From positions 18,440-82,439 of the forward strand of contig DATMAG010000025.1 in NCBI GenBank assembly GCA_035560235.1: DNA of 64,000 bases, given 5' to 3'. The notes under the pieces were generated by a model. That model was not told the origin of the DNA. It saw nothing but the letters and a program-made list of their open reading frames with translations, and searched no databases. A program made the translations under genes and the position numbers. Below are positions 30,147 through 39,906 of the stretch, in pieces. Numbering within the stretch: the stretch's first letter is position 1; every line of letters starts with the position of its first letter. The stretch comes from DASRDU01 sp035560235 (GTDB lineage: Bacteria > Acidobacteriota > Blastocatellia > RBC074).

Positions 30147-31589
30147 CTACTGGCTGATTCTGATTGTCCGCAGCAGGTTGTCAAAAGCGCCCGAATAAGT
30201 CCGGTACTCGTTATCAGGCGCGACGTTGATGATGTAAAAGAGCGCACCATTACGCAGCAGCGTGGTGTAAATCGCCACATTTTCAGTGCGCCCGGTTACA
30301 GGTGACTGGCCTGCGAGAGCGCGCCCGAGCGCGCTGCGACCATCAATGCTGAGCCGCCGGTATCCGGTCTGCGCGCGCAGGTAGGAGTTCGTCTGCAACA
30401 GCCCGCTGATGAACCGGTCGGTCGCTTCGCGCAGGTCGCGGCTTTCGGCCTGCGTCACACCGATCTGCGTGCCGTGCGTCCAGACATTCTGCCCCTGATA
30501 GTTTCCGTAAGCTCCGTTCGGCGCAAAGATCACCGTTGACTGATCGCCGTAATCGCGCCAGTTGTCGGGCACCTGAACGCTGAACAGACTGCCGCCCGAA
30601 TAGCTGCGGTAACGGCTCGATGGCAGTTCGACATTGCGGCTGATGGTTCCACCGGTCGGCGTCTGACCGCCGCCGGTCTGCCCTCCGGTCTGACTGCCGC
30701 CCTGCTTTTTGGCGATCTCAGCCATCGTCGGAGCCTGCGGCAGGCGCTGTAGTTTCGCCCTGATGCGCTCGAACTCTCGCTGATTGTAGTTTGTGGCTGA
30801 ACTGTTGACGCGAAGCAGCGCGGCTTCCTGATTGATGCGTTCGTAGCGATTGCCGGGATTCGGATGGCTGCTCAGCCATTCCGGCCCCTGTCCGCCGCCG
30901 CTCTGCTGCTCGATGGTCTTGAACATATTGGCCAGGTCGCGCGGATCGTAACCGGCCCGCGCCATGATTTGCGAGCCGAGCACATCGGCCTGAGTCTCAT
31001 ACTCGCGGCTGTACTTGAGAATGTATGCGCCAAAGCCAAGCTGCGTGCCCTGTGCAATCACCTGGCCGACGTTGCCGCCGATGATCGCTCCGGCGATTGC
31101 TCCGCCGAGGACTCCGGCCAGGACGCCCGGGCTGCTGGCTTTGGTCGCCTGCGCCGTGCCGTGCCGCAGCACGACGTGGCTGATTTCGTGAGCCATCACT
31201 CCGGCCATCTCGCCTTCGTTGCGGGCGGCTTCGATCATTCCGCGATTGACGAACATCGGGCCGCCCGGCAGCGCGAAGGCGTTGATGTCGCGCGCATTGA
31301 CGACATCGAATGAGTACTCGAATTCAGAGTAATAGAACTCCTGCGGAATGGCCTGCACCAGGCGGCGTCCGACACTTTCGACATACCGGTCGGTTTCATC
31401 GCCCTGCGGAAAGAGCGGCATCTGCTGCCTGACTTCCTGAGCGCCCTTGCGTCCGACCTGAATATCATCGGCGGGTTTGTACTTGTTTTTCGGGGGAGTG
31501 ATCTTTGTCTGTGCAGGAATCAGGACAGCGAGCATCGTCACAGACAGCACGATGGCCAGCAGGCGTGAAGCGGCACGGCGATGAAACAT
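30147..31589 (-). CDS. M48-family exported metalloprotease
   Basis: 480 residues, GAGGAGTAG before the ATG. A signal peptide (1-26) is followed by the M48 catalytic domain: HEISH at 134-138 and third ligand E197 in REYETQADVLG. Glycine-rich hydrophobic segments at about 155-175 lie between them. A Gly/Thr/Gln linker (about 300-325) leads to a C-terminal domain (about 335-480) of unknown fold. Its architecture is that of BepA/YfgC-like periplasmic proteases that clear misfolded outer-membrane proteins, but with a different C-terminus in place of TPRs. Confidence 0.85.
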   Translation of the reverse strand: MFHRRAASRLLAIVLSVTMLAVLIPAQTKITPPKNKYKPADDIQVGRKGAQEVRQQMPLFPQGDETDRYVESVGRRLVQAIPQEFYYSEFEYSFDVVNARDINAFALPGGPMFVNRGMIEAARNEGEMAGVMAHEISHVVLRHGTAQATKASSPGVLAGVLGGAIAGAIIGGNVGQVIAQGTQLGFGAYILKYSREYETQADVLGSQIMARAGYDPRDLANMFKTIEQQSGGGQGPEWLSSHPNPGNRYERINQEAALLRVNSSATNYNQREFERIRAKLQRLPQAPTMAEIAKKQGGSQTGGQTGGGQTPTGGTISRNVELPSSRYRSYSGGSLFSVQVPDNWRDYGDQSTVIFAPNGAYGNYQGQNVWTHGTQIGVTQAESRDLREATDRFISGLLQTNSYLRAQTGYRRLSIDGRSALGRALAGQSPVTGRTENVAIYTTLLRNGALFYIINVAPDNEYRTYSGAFDNLLRTIRISQ

Positions 31590-31609
31590 GTTTCTACTCC
31601 TCTGATAAT

Positions 31610-31691
31610 GTTCGACAAGCTGCCAGCTTGTCGTAATCTCGCATCAACAATGGGGGCCGGAAGTCAGCGACAAGCTGGCAGCTTGTCGAAC
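31610..31691. repeat. REP-like double palindrome, CGACAAGCTG family
   Basis: Two 24-base arms (31610-31633 and 31668-31691) are perfect inverted repeats. Each arm is itself a palindrome, CGACAAGCTG-C-CAGCTTGTCG, flanked by GTT/AAC. The spacer is 34 bases. It lies upstream of the M48 gene. A related element is at 51193-51258. Confidence 0.8.
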
Positions 31692-31755
31692 TTAAGGAGG
31701 GGGAAAGTCGCGCACAGTGTGACGCTTTTTCTCCCGCAGATCAACCTGCGCACCG

Positions 31756-32640
31756 TCAGTATCTGACCGTGCGCAGGTATTGCAGGCTCATCGGCACCTG
31801 CCGTTCGACCTGCGGCGTCTCATCCTCGATGAACATATATTTGACGCCCTGGCGTTCGGCCTCGCGCAGCACTGCGGGCCAGTTGACCTGCCCTTCACCG
31901 AGCGCGGTTTCAGCTTCTGGCGGCGCGCCGCCGCTCAGATTGCCGGTCATTCCCTTCCTGAGTTCCTTCAGGTGCAGCAGTTCGACGCGCTTCGGATATT
32001 TCTTCATCAATTTCACCGGATCCTGTCCCGGCCAGACGACCCAGAAGACATCCATTTCAAGCGCGACGTGCTGCGGCTTTGTGCCCGTCACCAGTTTGTC
32101 GAAAAGTGTACCGTTTGCCGCAGGCTGAAACTCGTAACCGTGAATGTGATAGAAAAACCGCAACCCTTCCTTCGCCAGCTTCCCGCCCCATTCGTTGAAA
32201 TGAGCGATGGCGCGGTCGCAGTCAGCTTCAGTAAACGTTTTGCCGTGCGGAATCCAGGCGCAGCCGACATACTGCACGCCAAACGTCTTTGCCTCCCTGA
32301 TGACTGAATTCAGATCGTCGCGGAGCTTCTCATAGCCGGCGTGCATGCTGACTGGTCGCAGCCCTGCCTTGTCGAGTTCGGCATTGAACTGTTCCGGTGT
32401 GAGGCCATAGGTTCCGGCGAGTTCGACGTTCACAAAGCCCATCTGCTTCGCCTTCGCGAGCGTGCCGGGCACATCGGATTTGAACTGATTGCGCAGGCTG
32501 TAAAGCTGCAGGCCGACCTTTCGCATCAGCTTTTCATTTCCGCCAAAGAGAATGCCAGCCTTCTTTTTATCATCAGCGGTCGCCAGCAGCGCCGCCGCGC
32601 ACACGACATACAGCAGCAGAATCAGAGTTACTTTTTTCAT
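31756..32640 (-). CDS. Exported sugar phosphate isomerase/epimerase (AP endonuclease 2-type TIM barrel)
   Basis: 294 residues. The N-terminal signal (MKKVTLILLLYVVCAAALLA) is unusual for a TIM-barrel isomerase but common in acidobacterial relatives. The barrel begins VGLQLYSLRNQF and has the metal-site blocks VELAGTYG, YHIHGYEF, ALEMDVFWV and LLHLKEL, then IEDETPQ near the end. These fit a divalent-metal xylose-isomerase-like enzyme. The sugar substrate is unknown. It is transcribed alone; a terminator for the upstream TonB gene precedes it. Confidence 0.8.
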   Translation of the reverse strand: MKKVTLILLLYVVCAAALLATADDKKKAGILFGGNEKLMRKVGLQLYSLRNQFKSDVPGTLAKAKQMGFVNVELAGTYGLTPEQFNAELDKAGLRPVSMHAGYEKLRDDLNSVIREAKTFGVQYVGCAWIPHGKTFTEADCDRAIAHFNEWGGKLAKEGLRFFYHIHGYEFQPAANGTLFDKLVTGTKPQHVALEMDVFWVVWPGQDPVKLMKKYPKRVELLHLKELRKGMTGNLSGGAPPEAETALGEGQVNWPAVLREAERQGVKYMFIEDETPQVERQVPMSLQYLRTVRY

Positions 32641-32734
32641 GCGAATAACCCCGGTCAGTGAATTTCAGGAACAGCACCGTGAGCGTCATTGTCCGTGCGT
32701 GACGGCTGAAAGTAAAGCACCCGCTCAGTAAAAA

Positions 32735-32771
32735 GGCCCGCGCCTGATTGCGCGCAATCAGTATGCGGGCC
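32735..32771 (-). terminator. Terminator of the TonB-receptor transcript
   Basis: GGCCCGC (32735-32741) pairs with GCGGGCC (32765-32771), and inside it CTGATTG pairs with CAATCAG. On the minus strand the stem is followed directly by TTTTT. It lies about 215 bases after the receptor stop, in a 344-base gap otherwise filled by the 32856-32942 palindrome. Confidence 0.75.
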
Positions 32772-32855
32772 GTTATGACTGTCTCAACCAGAATCTAAGT
32801 GTGGTTAAGCCTGAATCAGCACACACAGTGCATTCAGTGGAACAGACTTCACGAA

Positions 32856-32942
32856 GCGACGGTGTTCGGAGTTCCAGCTTTAGCTGGCCGGATCTGAATC
32901 GCCAGTCAGACCAGCTGAAGCTGGAACTCCGAACACCGTCGC
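32856..32942. repeat. 32-base-arm intergenic palindrome, TTCCAGCT family
   Basis: Arms at 32856-32887 and 32911-32942 pair at 31 of 32 positions; cores are GGAGTTCCAGCTT and AAGCTGGAACTCC. The inner end of each arm (AGCTTTAGCT, AGCTGAAGCT) is itself near-palindromic. It sits in the 3' untranslated part of the TonB receptor transcript. Confidence 0.8.
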
Positions 32943-32984
32943 CCCGAAAGAGAAGTCTCAATCAATGTGCTGGTGTTCCCGGTG

Positions 32985-35900
32985 TCAGAACACGAACTTC
33001 AGCGCCAGTTGTCCGATGCGCGGGTCGAAGGCGGCGCGCGGGTCGCCAAAATCGGTGCGCGGCGTGATCGTGATGGCGGGCGCGCTCGGCGTCACTGCCG
33101 GATTGCCCGTCACACTCGTCGCGATGGTGATGTTGTAAATCTGGTTCTGGAAGCGGCTGAAGTTGACGCGGTTGAAGATATTGAAGAATTCACCGATCAG
33201 TTCGAGCCGGTACTTTTCCTTAATGGCAATCGCCTTGCGCGCCCGCATGTCGAAGCTTACAAAGTTGCCCTTGCGGAAAGTGTTGCGACCAAAACCAGGC
33301 GCGCGGTCTGAATTGCGGTTGCTGTCGTTGTTCAGATCCTGCCCGGCCACGACCGAGAAGGGCTGATTCGAAGCGGCCTGCAAAATGCCGCTCAACTGCC
33401 AGCCACCAATAACAGCTCGCGCAAACTTCGGCGCGCCGCCGAAGTAATCCAGATCCCACACGCCGCTCGCCACAAAGCGATGCGGCACATCAGCATTGCC
33501 GACGCCGCGATCATCGCGCAGGTTGAGCGAATTCTGCGCCTGCTTGGCTTCATCGCCGCCGTTGCCGTCAACGACTGAAGTCGCATCGGGCGCGTCGTCA
33601 ATCACCTTCGACCAGGTATAAGAAACGAGCGCCTGGAATTTGCGCGAGAACCGCTTATTGAGTTGCAGCACCAGCGCGTTGTAATCGGAGTTGGCGTTGC
33701 TCTCAAATTCGCGGATGCGCGTGAATCCGGCGATGGGCCGCGTCGGGCTGCCCTGTGCGCCCGGATGACGCGGGAAGGTCGCCTGAATCGCGCTGTTTGC
33801 CGCAGTCGTGTAGAGCACTGTCGGCAGCAGGTTGATGTCGCGGGTGCGTTGCAGGTGACGACCTTTGACGCTCAGGTATGACGCGCTGAACGACATATCC
33901 TTCGTCAGCCCGAATTCAAAACCGAGGCTGCCCTGTTCGGTGTAAGGCTGCTGGTAATCCTTCTCAAAGACAAAGATCGCCGTGGCCGGGATCGTGCCGC
34001 CCGCCGCCCTGATCGCATCGAGGCTGCTGAAGCGGAACGGATAAACGAGGCCGGTCGGGTTGTTGAGCGTGATGCTGACGATATTGACGCCGTTGTTTGA
34101 ATGCGCCGTGCCGAGCGCGATGGACGGCGTGCGACCATAAAACAGGCCGTAACCGCCACGCACCACGAAACGGTCGCTGTCAGTCGGCTTCCACGCAAAG
34201 CCCAGGCGCGGAGCAAAGTTGTTCAGATCATTGTTGATCTTCGAGGTGTCAATCCCCGCAGCGGCGAGCGAGGCTGCCGGGTTCTTTGTGCCGCCCTGAG
34301 CCATAATCTGCGCGTCATAACGCAGTCCCAGGTTGACGGTCAGCTTGTTTGACACGCGCCAGTCGTCCTGCACGAAGAAACCGTATTCATTGAAATTCGG
34401 GAAGGTCGTGGCGCCCGTCGTTCCCTCGCCCGCAAAAGCCTGCGTGAAGCTCGCCACGCGGTTATTGAAGAAATCGGCGTAGCTGTTGAAGTTGTAACCC
34501 GCGCCGAAAAAGCCGGGGAAGAAGTTTTTGATCTTCTCGATATTGATGTCGGCTCCGCCCTTCAGACTGTGGCGACCGGCAATCCAGTTGATGTTGTCAA
34601 TGAACTGATACTTGCGTTCGGTCGTTTCACGCGGGCTGAAATTGTTGCGACCGATACTGAGGACAGTAATGCCGCTTTGTCTGATGACGGCTTCGGGATT
34701 GTCGCTGTTGGCCAGGCCCGGTTCCTTGTCGCGCCCGACCTGCACGCGAAATTCATTGAGCAGCCGCGCTGAAAAAGCTGTGTTGAGCGACACGGTAAAG
34801 GTGTCAGTTGTCACGAGGCTGTTGCCGCTGTGTTCCTGCGCGCTCGTCGGGCCGCTGTTTTCGAGGTTGCGTCCGGTGAAATTCTGCCGGTTGTAACGGA
34901 AGCCCAGGCGGTTTTCAGACGTGAGTTGCCAGTCAACCTTGCCGAGGTAAACATCCTGGTTGAATCCGCGCGTGTAGTTGCCCGCAAGCGGCAGCAGTTT
35001 CGCCAGCCCTGCGGCTGCGTCCTTGTCGGCCTGAGTCGGCGGATTCTGCGGCGTTGGCGGCAGCGCGCCGAGGCTGATGATGTTCGGCTGCGTGTTGCGC
35101 TGACCGTCGTAATTGAAGAAGAAAAATGCGCGGTCGCGTTTGATCGGGCCGCCGAGCGTGCCGCCGAACTGATTGAAGTGATATGAAGGTTTCGTCTCCT
35201 TCTTGACGATCTGCCCCGTCGCCGGATCAATCACGCGGCCAAAGTTCGGCACCATCGCGTTGCCGCGCTGCGGGTCAGCGACGAGCGAATTGGCATTGAG
35301 CGAGCGATCACGATAGAACTCGAAGGCCGAGCCGTGAAAATCGTTCGTGCCCGATTTGGTGATGACGTTGATCGTGCCACCTGCGGCGCGTCCGAATTCA
35401 GCCGAGAAGCTGTTGGTGTTGACCTGAAACTCCTGCACGGCGTCCTGGCTGAACTGATACGGCGCGCGGCCTGAGCCGGTGCGTCCGAGGGCCTGGCCGA
35501 AGAAGAGATTGTTGTTGTCCACGCCGTCAATCTGAATGCTGTTGAGCGTGCCCTTCTGCCCGCCGAAGGAAAGATCGCCCTGGCGCGGATCACGCACCAC
35601 GCCCGGCGTGAGCGTGACGAAATCGAGAAAGTTGCGCCCGTTGACCGGCAGTTCGCGAACGGCTTTTTCGCCGACTGAACCGCTCACCTGGGTGCGCGTG
35701 GTTTCAACGACCGGGGCGACATCGGTGACCTGGACCGTCTCACTCACATTAACCCGCAGCGCCAGATCGAGGTTGAGTTTCTGTCCGACTGTCAGCGTGA
35801 CCGTGCCGTAATTGTTTTCGGCAAAGCCCTGCGCGCTCGCCGTGATGCGATAGGTGCCCGGCGGCAGCAGCGGAATGCGGTACAGACCTTCAGCATCGCT

Positions 35901-36128
35901 CGTCACTTCGCGCGCAAGTCCGGTGTCAGTGTTCCGCGCAGTGACTCTGGCGTTCGGCACGACCGCGCCATTCGGGTCTGCGACGATGCCTTCAACCGTC
36001 GCAGTGGCAGCCTGCTGCGCCAGCACCGGCAGGCCTGTGAGGCCAGGCAGGCACAGCGCGAGCAGTGAAATCATCGCCGCACGCACAACCAGGCGTGCAG
36101 CGACCGGGGAGGGATGAGTCTCTTTCAT
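32985..36128 (-). CDS. Oar-like TonB-dependent receptor
   Basis: 1047 residues, start preceded by AAAGGAGTAATAA. A signal peptide (about 15-37) is followed by a carboxypeptidase-regulatory beta-sandwich (about 42-125, ATVEGIVADPNGAVVPNARV), a plug domain (about 135-250, VRELPVNGRNFLDFVTLTPG, then DGVDNNN) and a large outer-membrane barrel ending in Phe (LALKFVF), the usual barrel signal. This type is greatly expanded in Acidobacteriota and imports or binds unknown large substrates, often with peptides or oligosaccharides proposed. Confidence 0.9.
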   Translation of the reverse strand: MKETHPSPVAARLVVRAAMISLLALCLPGLTGLPVLAQQAATATVEGIVADPNGAVVPNARVTARNTDTGLAREVTSDAEGLYRIPLLPPGTYRITASAQGFAENNYGTVTLTVGQKLNLDLALRVNVSETVQVTDVAPVVETTRTQVSGSVGEKAVRELPVNGRNFLDFVTLTPGVVRDPRQGDLSFGGQKGTLNSIQIDGVDNNNLFFGQALGRTGSGRAPYQFSQDAVQEFQVNTNSFSAEFGRAAGGTINVITKSGTNDFHGSAFEFYRDRSLNANSLVADPQRGNAMVPNFGRVIDPATGQIVKKETKPSYHFNQFGGTLGGPIKRDRAFFFFNYDGQRNTQPNIISLGALPPTPQNPPTQADKDAAAGLAKLLPLAGNYTRGFNQDVYLGKVDWQLTSENRLGFRYNRQNFTGRNLENSGPTSAQEHSGNSLVTTDTFTVSLNTAFSARLLNEFRVQVGRDKEPGLANSDNPEAVIRQSGITVLSIGRNNFSPRETTERKYQFIDNINWIAGRHSLKGGADINIEKIKNFFPGFFGAGYNFNSYADFFNNRVASFTQAFAGEGTTGATTFPNFNEYGFFVQDDWRVSNKLTVNLGLRYDAQIMAQGGTKNPAASLAAAGIDTSKINNDLNNFAPRLGFAWKPTDSDRFVVRGGYGLFYGRTPSIALGTAHSNNGVNIVSITLNNPTGLVYPFRFSSLDAIRAAGGTIPATAIFVFEKDYQQPYTEQGSLGFEFGLTKDMSFSASYLSVKGRHLQRTRDINLLPTVLYTTAANSAIQATFPRHPGAQGSPTRPIAGFTRIREFESNANSDYNALVLQLNKRFSRKFQALVSYTWSKVIDDAPDATSVVDGNGGDEAKQAQNSLNLRDDRGVGNADVPHRFVASGVWDLDYFGGAPKFARAVIGGWQLSGILQAASNQPFSVVAGQDLNNDSNRNSDRAPGFGRNTFRKGNFVSFDMRARKAIAIKEKYRLELIGEFFNIFNRVNFSRFQNQIYNITIATSVTGNPAVTPSAPAITITPRTDFGDPRAAFDPRIGQLALKFVF

Positions 36129-36789
36129 TTATTACTCCTTTGTGTTGTTTTCTGATCTGATGCTTCCTGAGTCGAGCCTGACGACAGACCTGAAGCAGGT
36201 TCGTACCTTTCATTCCTGATTCAGTGCAGAAAAACCCGGCGCAGCCAGCAAGAGCAGCAGAGTTATGACTGGTATTTTGTGTTTATTCTTTCCGCAACAA
36301 GGTGGCTGATACTACTCCATGTGAATCGAGCCTGGCAAATGCCGCAAATCGAAGTTGCCGGCAATCCGATTTTGCGCGGTGTTCGTAGAGATCGAACGAA
36401 AGCGAACCCGGGACTGAAACAACTACTGAAACAAGTGAGGAACAGGACGAACAGACAGCGCACTTGACAGTATGCGGGCGCACGCGTAAAGTGCCGCGCG
36501 TTCCATTCATCCCAATCTGTCAAAAGCTCCGGGTCTGCCAGACCCGACCTTCCCCGTTGAGAATTTATGCAGTTGCCCCGTGGCTGCGCAGTCGCTCAGG
36601 GAGAAAGTGTGTCTTCACGCGCCCTGGTGGTGTGTGAACTCAGCGCGCTCCCCTCCCGCGAGTCCTGTCGGTCACTCCCCCGCTTCTGTTGCACCTGACC
36701 CGGCCAGGCGCAGAGACCTCAGCCGACGGAAATCGGCGGCAGGTCGGGTGGCAATCTGTTATCAATCCGGATTGAGGAGAAACCTGTCC
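36129..36789. other. 661-base non-coding gap
   Basis: Divergent region of the TonB receptor and the TIGR03437/PPC gene. On the minus strand, 36275 down to 36210 reads like a signal peptide (core VITLLLLLAAPGF) ended by TGA but lacks a start codon, so it may be a dead gene front. The plus-strand promoter is listed separately. Short frames within are not credible. Confidence 0.45.
36464..36492 (+). promoter_or_regulatory. Candidate promoter of the 36790-41244 gene group
   Basis: TTGACA (36464-36469), 17-base spacer, TAAAGT (36487-36492). It points to the secreted-protein genes and leaves a leader of about 290 bases. Confidence 0.5.
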
Positions 36790-38532
36790 ATGAAGATCAT
36801 CAGGAATCACATCTGCAACCCGCTTTTTCGGCTGACGCGGCCAGCCTTCAGGCCGGTGAAACGGCTGCGACTGTTTCACTGTCTGTGGCTGATGGCGCTG
36901 CTTGCGCCGACGGCACTGGCCCAGTCACAGGTCGTCGTCATCAATGCCGCCAGTTTCGCCAGCGACAATGTGCTGGCCCCTGATTCGGTCGCCGCGGCCT
37001 TCGGAGCCTTCAAAACGCAGAATGACCAGGCTTACGTCGCGCCCGGCATTCCGCTGCCCACCACGCTTGGCGGCGTCAAAGTTACCATCGGAGGTACCGA
37101 TGCACAGTTGCTCTTTACCAGCAACACTCAGATCAACCTGATCATCCCCGGCAACCTGCCCGATGGAACGGCGACGGTCACCGTCACGAACGCTGACAAC
37201 TCGACGCGCACCGGAACGATTACCATCGTTCGCGCTTCGCCGGGAATCTTCACCGTTACGGCCACCGGACAGGGCGTGCCCGTCGCGCAGACGACCGACG
37301 GCACCTCGCCGCTCCAGAATGTCTTCAATAACGACGGCTCGCCGCGCGATGTCAGCGCCGGAACCGCAGTCGCGCCCAATTATCTGGCGCTGTACGGAAC
37401 CGGCTTTCGCAACGCTCCGGCGGCGAATCCGAACGATGCCAGCCGCGTGGCCGAAGCGGTGACGGCGACCATTCAGGGCATCCCGGCAGACGTGCTTTAC
37501 GCCGGCCCGCAGGGCACGTTCACCGGCATTGACCAGATCAATCTGAGAATCCCGCCGCAACTCGCCGGCCTCGGTCTGGTCAGAGTCCGGCTGAGCGTCA
37601 ACGGTCGCGTCGCCAATGTCACCACCATCAGAATCGGCGGCACGACGCCCGGGGTCACAACGCAGACCATCACTCCGACCGCTGCCGGAGTTACCGTCAA
37701 CGGCGTGCTGACTCCGGCCAGTCAGGTTCTCAGCGGCTCGGACGGGCGCACGTACTTCTTTGACGCTTACCGCTTCACGGCAACGGCTGGCAGCAGCATC
37801 GCGGTCGCGGTCAACTCAAATCAGTTCGATGCGGTGGTCACGCTCTACAAGGTCAGCACCGGCGACAACCTCACCTTCATCGCCTCTGACGATCAGACGG
37901 GCGCGCTCGGCAATGGCGGAGATGCGCTCGGCAACGGCAATGCGCTGCTGCTCTCGAACCTGCCCGGGGCGGGCGATTACGTGATCTTCGTCTCCTCGGC
38001 TGACAGCGAGGCGAACGCCGTCGGCAGTTACACGATGAGCGTCAGAACCGGCGTGGTGCAGGCCATCAGTTACGGCAATCCGCCGACTTCACCGGCCATC
38101 ACCACTTCTGACGTGCAGACTTCGGGCGGCGATTATCTGGATGTCTATTCGTTCAGCGGCACACAGGGCGATCAGGTGGTGATCACCATGTCATCAACCG
38201 CCTTCGATTCGTTCCTGATTCTCAACCAGAGCAACGGGGAACTGCTGGATTTCGATGACAACAGCGGCGGCGGCCTCAATGCCCGGATCACGCGCACCCT
38301 GCCTGAAACCGGGACCTATTACATTATCGCCACTCCGTTTCAGCCGAACGTTACCGGAGCCTATACGCTCACACTGACGAAGACGAACGCTCCTGCTGCA
38401 GCCGAGGCTTTCGCGGAGGCCGCTTCACCGCTGCGCCCGTCAGGCCGCGCGCCTCACGACGCTTATCTGACGCGCAGCCGGAATCTCGAATTCCGTTACG
38501 CCGTTCGCCGCGTGACCGGACGCGAAGAGTAA
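36790..38532 (+). CDS. Secreted TIGR03437 protein with two PPC domains
   Basis: 580 residues from the ATG at 36790 (GAGGAG before it); the frame is open upstream but not coding-like. After a signal peptide (about 25-45, ending APTALAQ) comes a TIGR03437 Solibacter-type domain (about 48-285: VVINAASFASDNVLAPDSVA, VAPGIPLPTTLGG, and FTGIDQINLRIP), here N-terminal rather than C-terminal. Two bacterial pre-peptidase C-terminal domains follow (about 300-420 and 430-545). PPC domains are secretion or binding modules; no enzyme domain is present. Confidence 0.8.
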   Translation: MKIIRNHICNPLFRLTRPAFRPVKRLRLFHCLWLMALLAPTALAQSQVVVINAASFASDNVLAPDSVAAAFGAFKTQNDQAYVAPGIPLPTTLGGVKVTIGGTDAQLLFTSNTQINLIIPGNLPDGTATVTVTNADNSTRTGTITIVRASPGIFTVTATGQGVPVAQTTDGTSPLQNVFNNDGSPRDVSAGTAVAPNYLALYGTGFRNAPAANPNDASRVAEAVTATIQGIPADVLYAGPQGTFTGIDQINLRIPPQLAGLGLVRVRLSVNGRVANVTTIRIGGTTPGVTTQTITPTAAGVTVNGVLTPASQVLSGSDGRTYFFDAYRFTATAGSSIAVAVNSNQFDAVVTLYKVSTGDNLTFIASDDQTGALGNGGDALGNGNALLLSNLPGAGDYVIFVSSADSEANAVGSYTMSVRTGVVQAISYGNPPTSPAITTSDVQTSGGDYLDVYSFSGTQGDQVVITMSSTAFDSFLILNQSNGELLDFDDNSGGGLNARITRTLPETGTYYIIATPFQPNVTGAYTLTLTKTNAPAAAEAFAEAASPLRPSGRAPHDAYLTRSRNLEFRYAVRRVTGREE

Positions 38533-38591
38533 TCAGAGCCTGAACAGCTCACTCAGCATTCGAAGACATTCAACCAGGGAGAACAAAGTTT

Positions 38592-39821
38592 ATGACGTAT
38601 TTCAGCAATCACACTCGGAAGACCGCGGCGGCACTCGTGGCAGTGACGCTCATATTCACCATGCTCATCATCCCGGCAGACTGGTCCATCGCGGCTGATC
38701 ACGGCGACTCGCCCAACAACGCCAACGACCGCGCTGGCGACCTCGGTGATACCTACCTGTTTCTCGATCCGAACGACAACACCAAAGTTGTCATGCTGAC
38801 CACCGTGCAGGGCTTCATCGTCCCCGGCGAGGCGGTCAACTTCGGCATCTTCGATCACAACCTGCGTTTCCGCTTCGAGCTTGAAACCAACGGCGACGCA
38901 GCGCCGGATCACTTCATTGATGTCTTCTTCTCGGAGAAGGTGAATGCCGCCAACAATCCGCAGGTGGCAACCATCATCTCCTCCTTCTTCCCGACCTTCA
39001 CGGCCAACACCACCCCGTCGAGTCTCGGCACAACTGTCCCGACCCCGACAATCACGACCTCACCCGAAGGCGTCTCGTTCTTTGCCGGGCAGGTGGATGA
39101 TCCGTTCTTCTTCGATGTCCCGGCCTTCGCGCGCTTCAACGCCTCGGTCAGCGCCGGGACGCCTGATCCCACACAGTTCAACCGGGGCCGCGACACCTTC
39201 GCCGGATATTCAACCCTGGGCATCGCGCTGAGCGTGCCGATCACGCTGATCAGTCCGATCATGCGCGGCTCGGCCAACAACCTGCTCGGCCTCGATACCC
39301 GCACGGCGCGGCGTCAGGCCGCAAGCATTACGCGCAGGCCCGTGCGCGGCGGTTCGTTCTTCACCTATACCGATGTTGACCGCGACGGCAATCCGGCAGT
39401 CAATGCGCTGCTGATTCCGTATGCGCGCAAGAACGAATACAACCTGGCCTCGCAGACGGACGATGCCGCAGGCCGCTTTGCCAGTGATATTGTGGCGGCC
39501 CTGCAGCGCTTCGGCACCAGTTCAGCCAACATCAACACGCTCGCCAGTGTGGCGGTCGTCAAAGGCGATTACCTGCGCTGCAACCTGAGCCTGGCCAATA
39601 CCGGCACAGGCGGCGGCACCAATGCTCCGGCAGCCTTCCCGAACGGGCGCAGACTCGGTGATGACGTGGTTGACATCCTGCTGACGATCATCGCCAACGG
39701 AACGAAACTGGGCGACAACGTGGATGCCAACGACGTGCCGTTCCGCGATACCTTCCCGTTCTTTGCGCCGCAGCCGCAGCCGTTCGACAAAGGCACGACT
39801 GACGACCGCACGCGGAACTAA
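38592..39821 (+). CDS. DUF4331-family exported protein
   Basis: 409 residues, GGGAGAACAAAG before the ATG. A signal peptide covers about 1-35, then the DUF4331 start ADHGDSPNNANDRAGDLGDT and LFLDPNDNTKVVMLTTVQGF. Inside are the conserved FFAGQVDDPFFFDVPAFARF and the late NGRRLGDDVVDILLT blocks. DUF4331 proteins are exported and of unknown function. It lies 60 bases after the PPC gene, with the TPR lipoprotein following at 86 bases, so the three form a likely operon. Confidence 0.85.
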   Translation: MTYFSNHTRKTAAALVAVTLIFTMLIIPADWSIAADHGDSPNNANDRAGDLGDTYLFLDPNDNTKVVMLTTVQGFIVPGEAVNFGIFDHNLRFRFELETNGDAAPDHFIDVFFSEKVNAANNPQVATIISSFFPTFTANTTPSSLGTTVPTPTITTSPEGVSFFAGQVDDPFFFDVPAFARFNASVSAGTPDPTQFNRGRDTFAGYSTLGIALSVPITLISPIMRGSANNLLGLDTRTARRQAASITRRPVRGGSFFTYTDVDRDGNPAVNALLIPYARKNEYNLASQTDDAAGRFASDIVAALQRFGTSSANINTLASVAVVKGDYLRCNLSLANTGTGGGTNAPAAFPNGRRLGDDVVDILLTIIANGTKLGDNVDANDVPFRDTFPFFAPQPQPFDKGTTDDRTRN

Positions 39822-39906
39822 CTCTCCTCAGTTCCCTGTCCGCGCCGTGAATGTTCCGAGCGTTCGCGGCGCGGATCCTTTGCAGTTCTCAGGTGTAATC
39901 AGAACC

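Noticed and set aside
36210..36275. Signal-peptide-like stretch on the minus strand
   Set aside because: No start codon in frame and ended after about 20 residues; noted as a possible fossil only.
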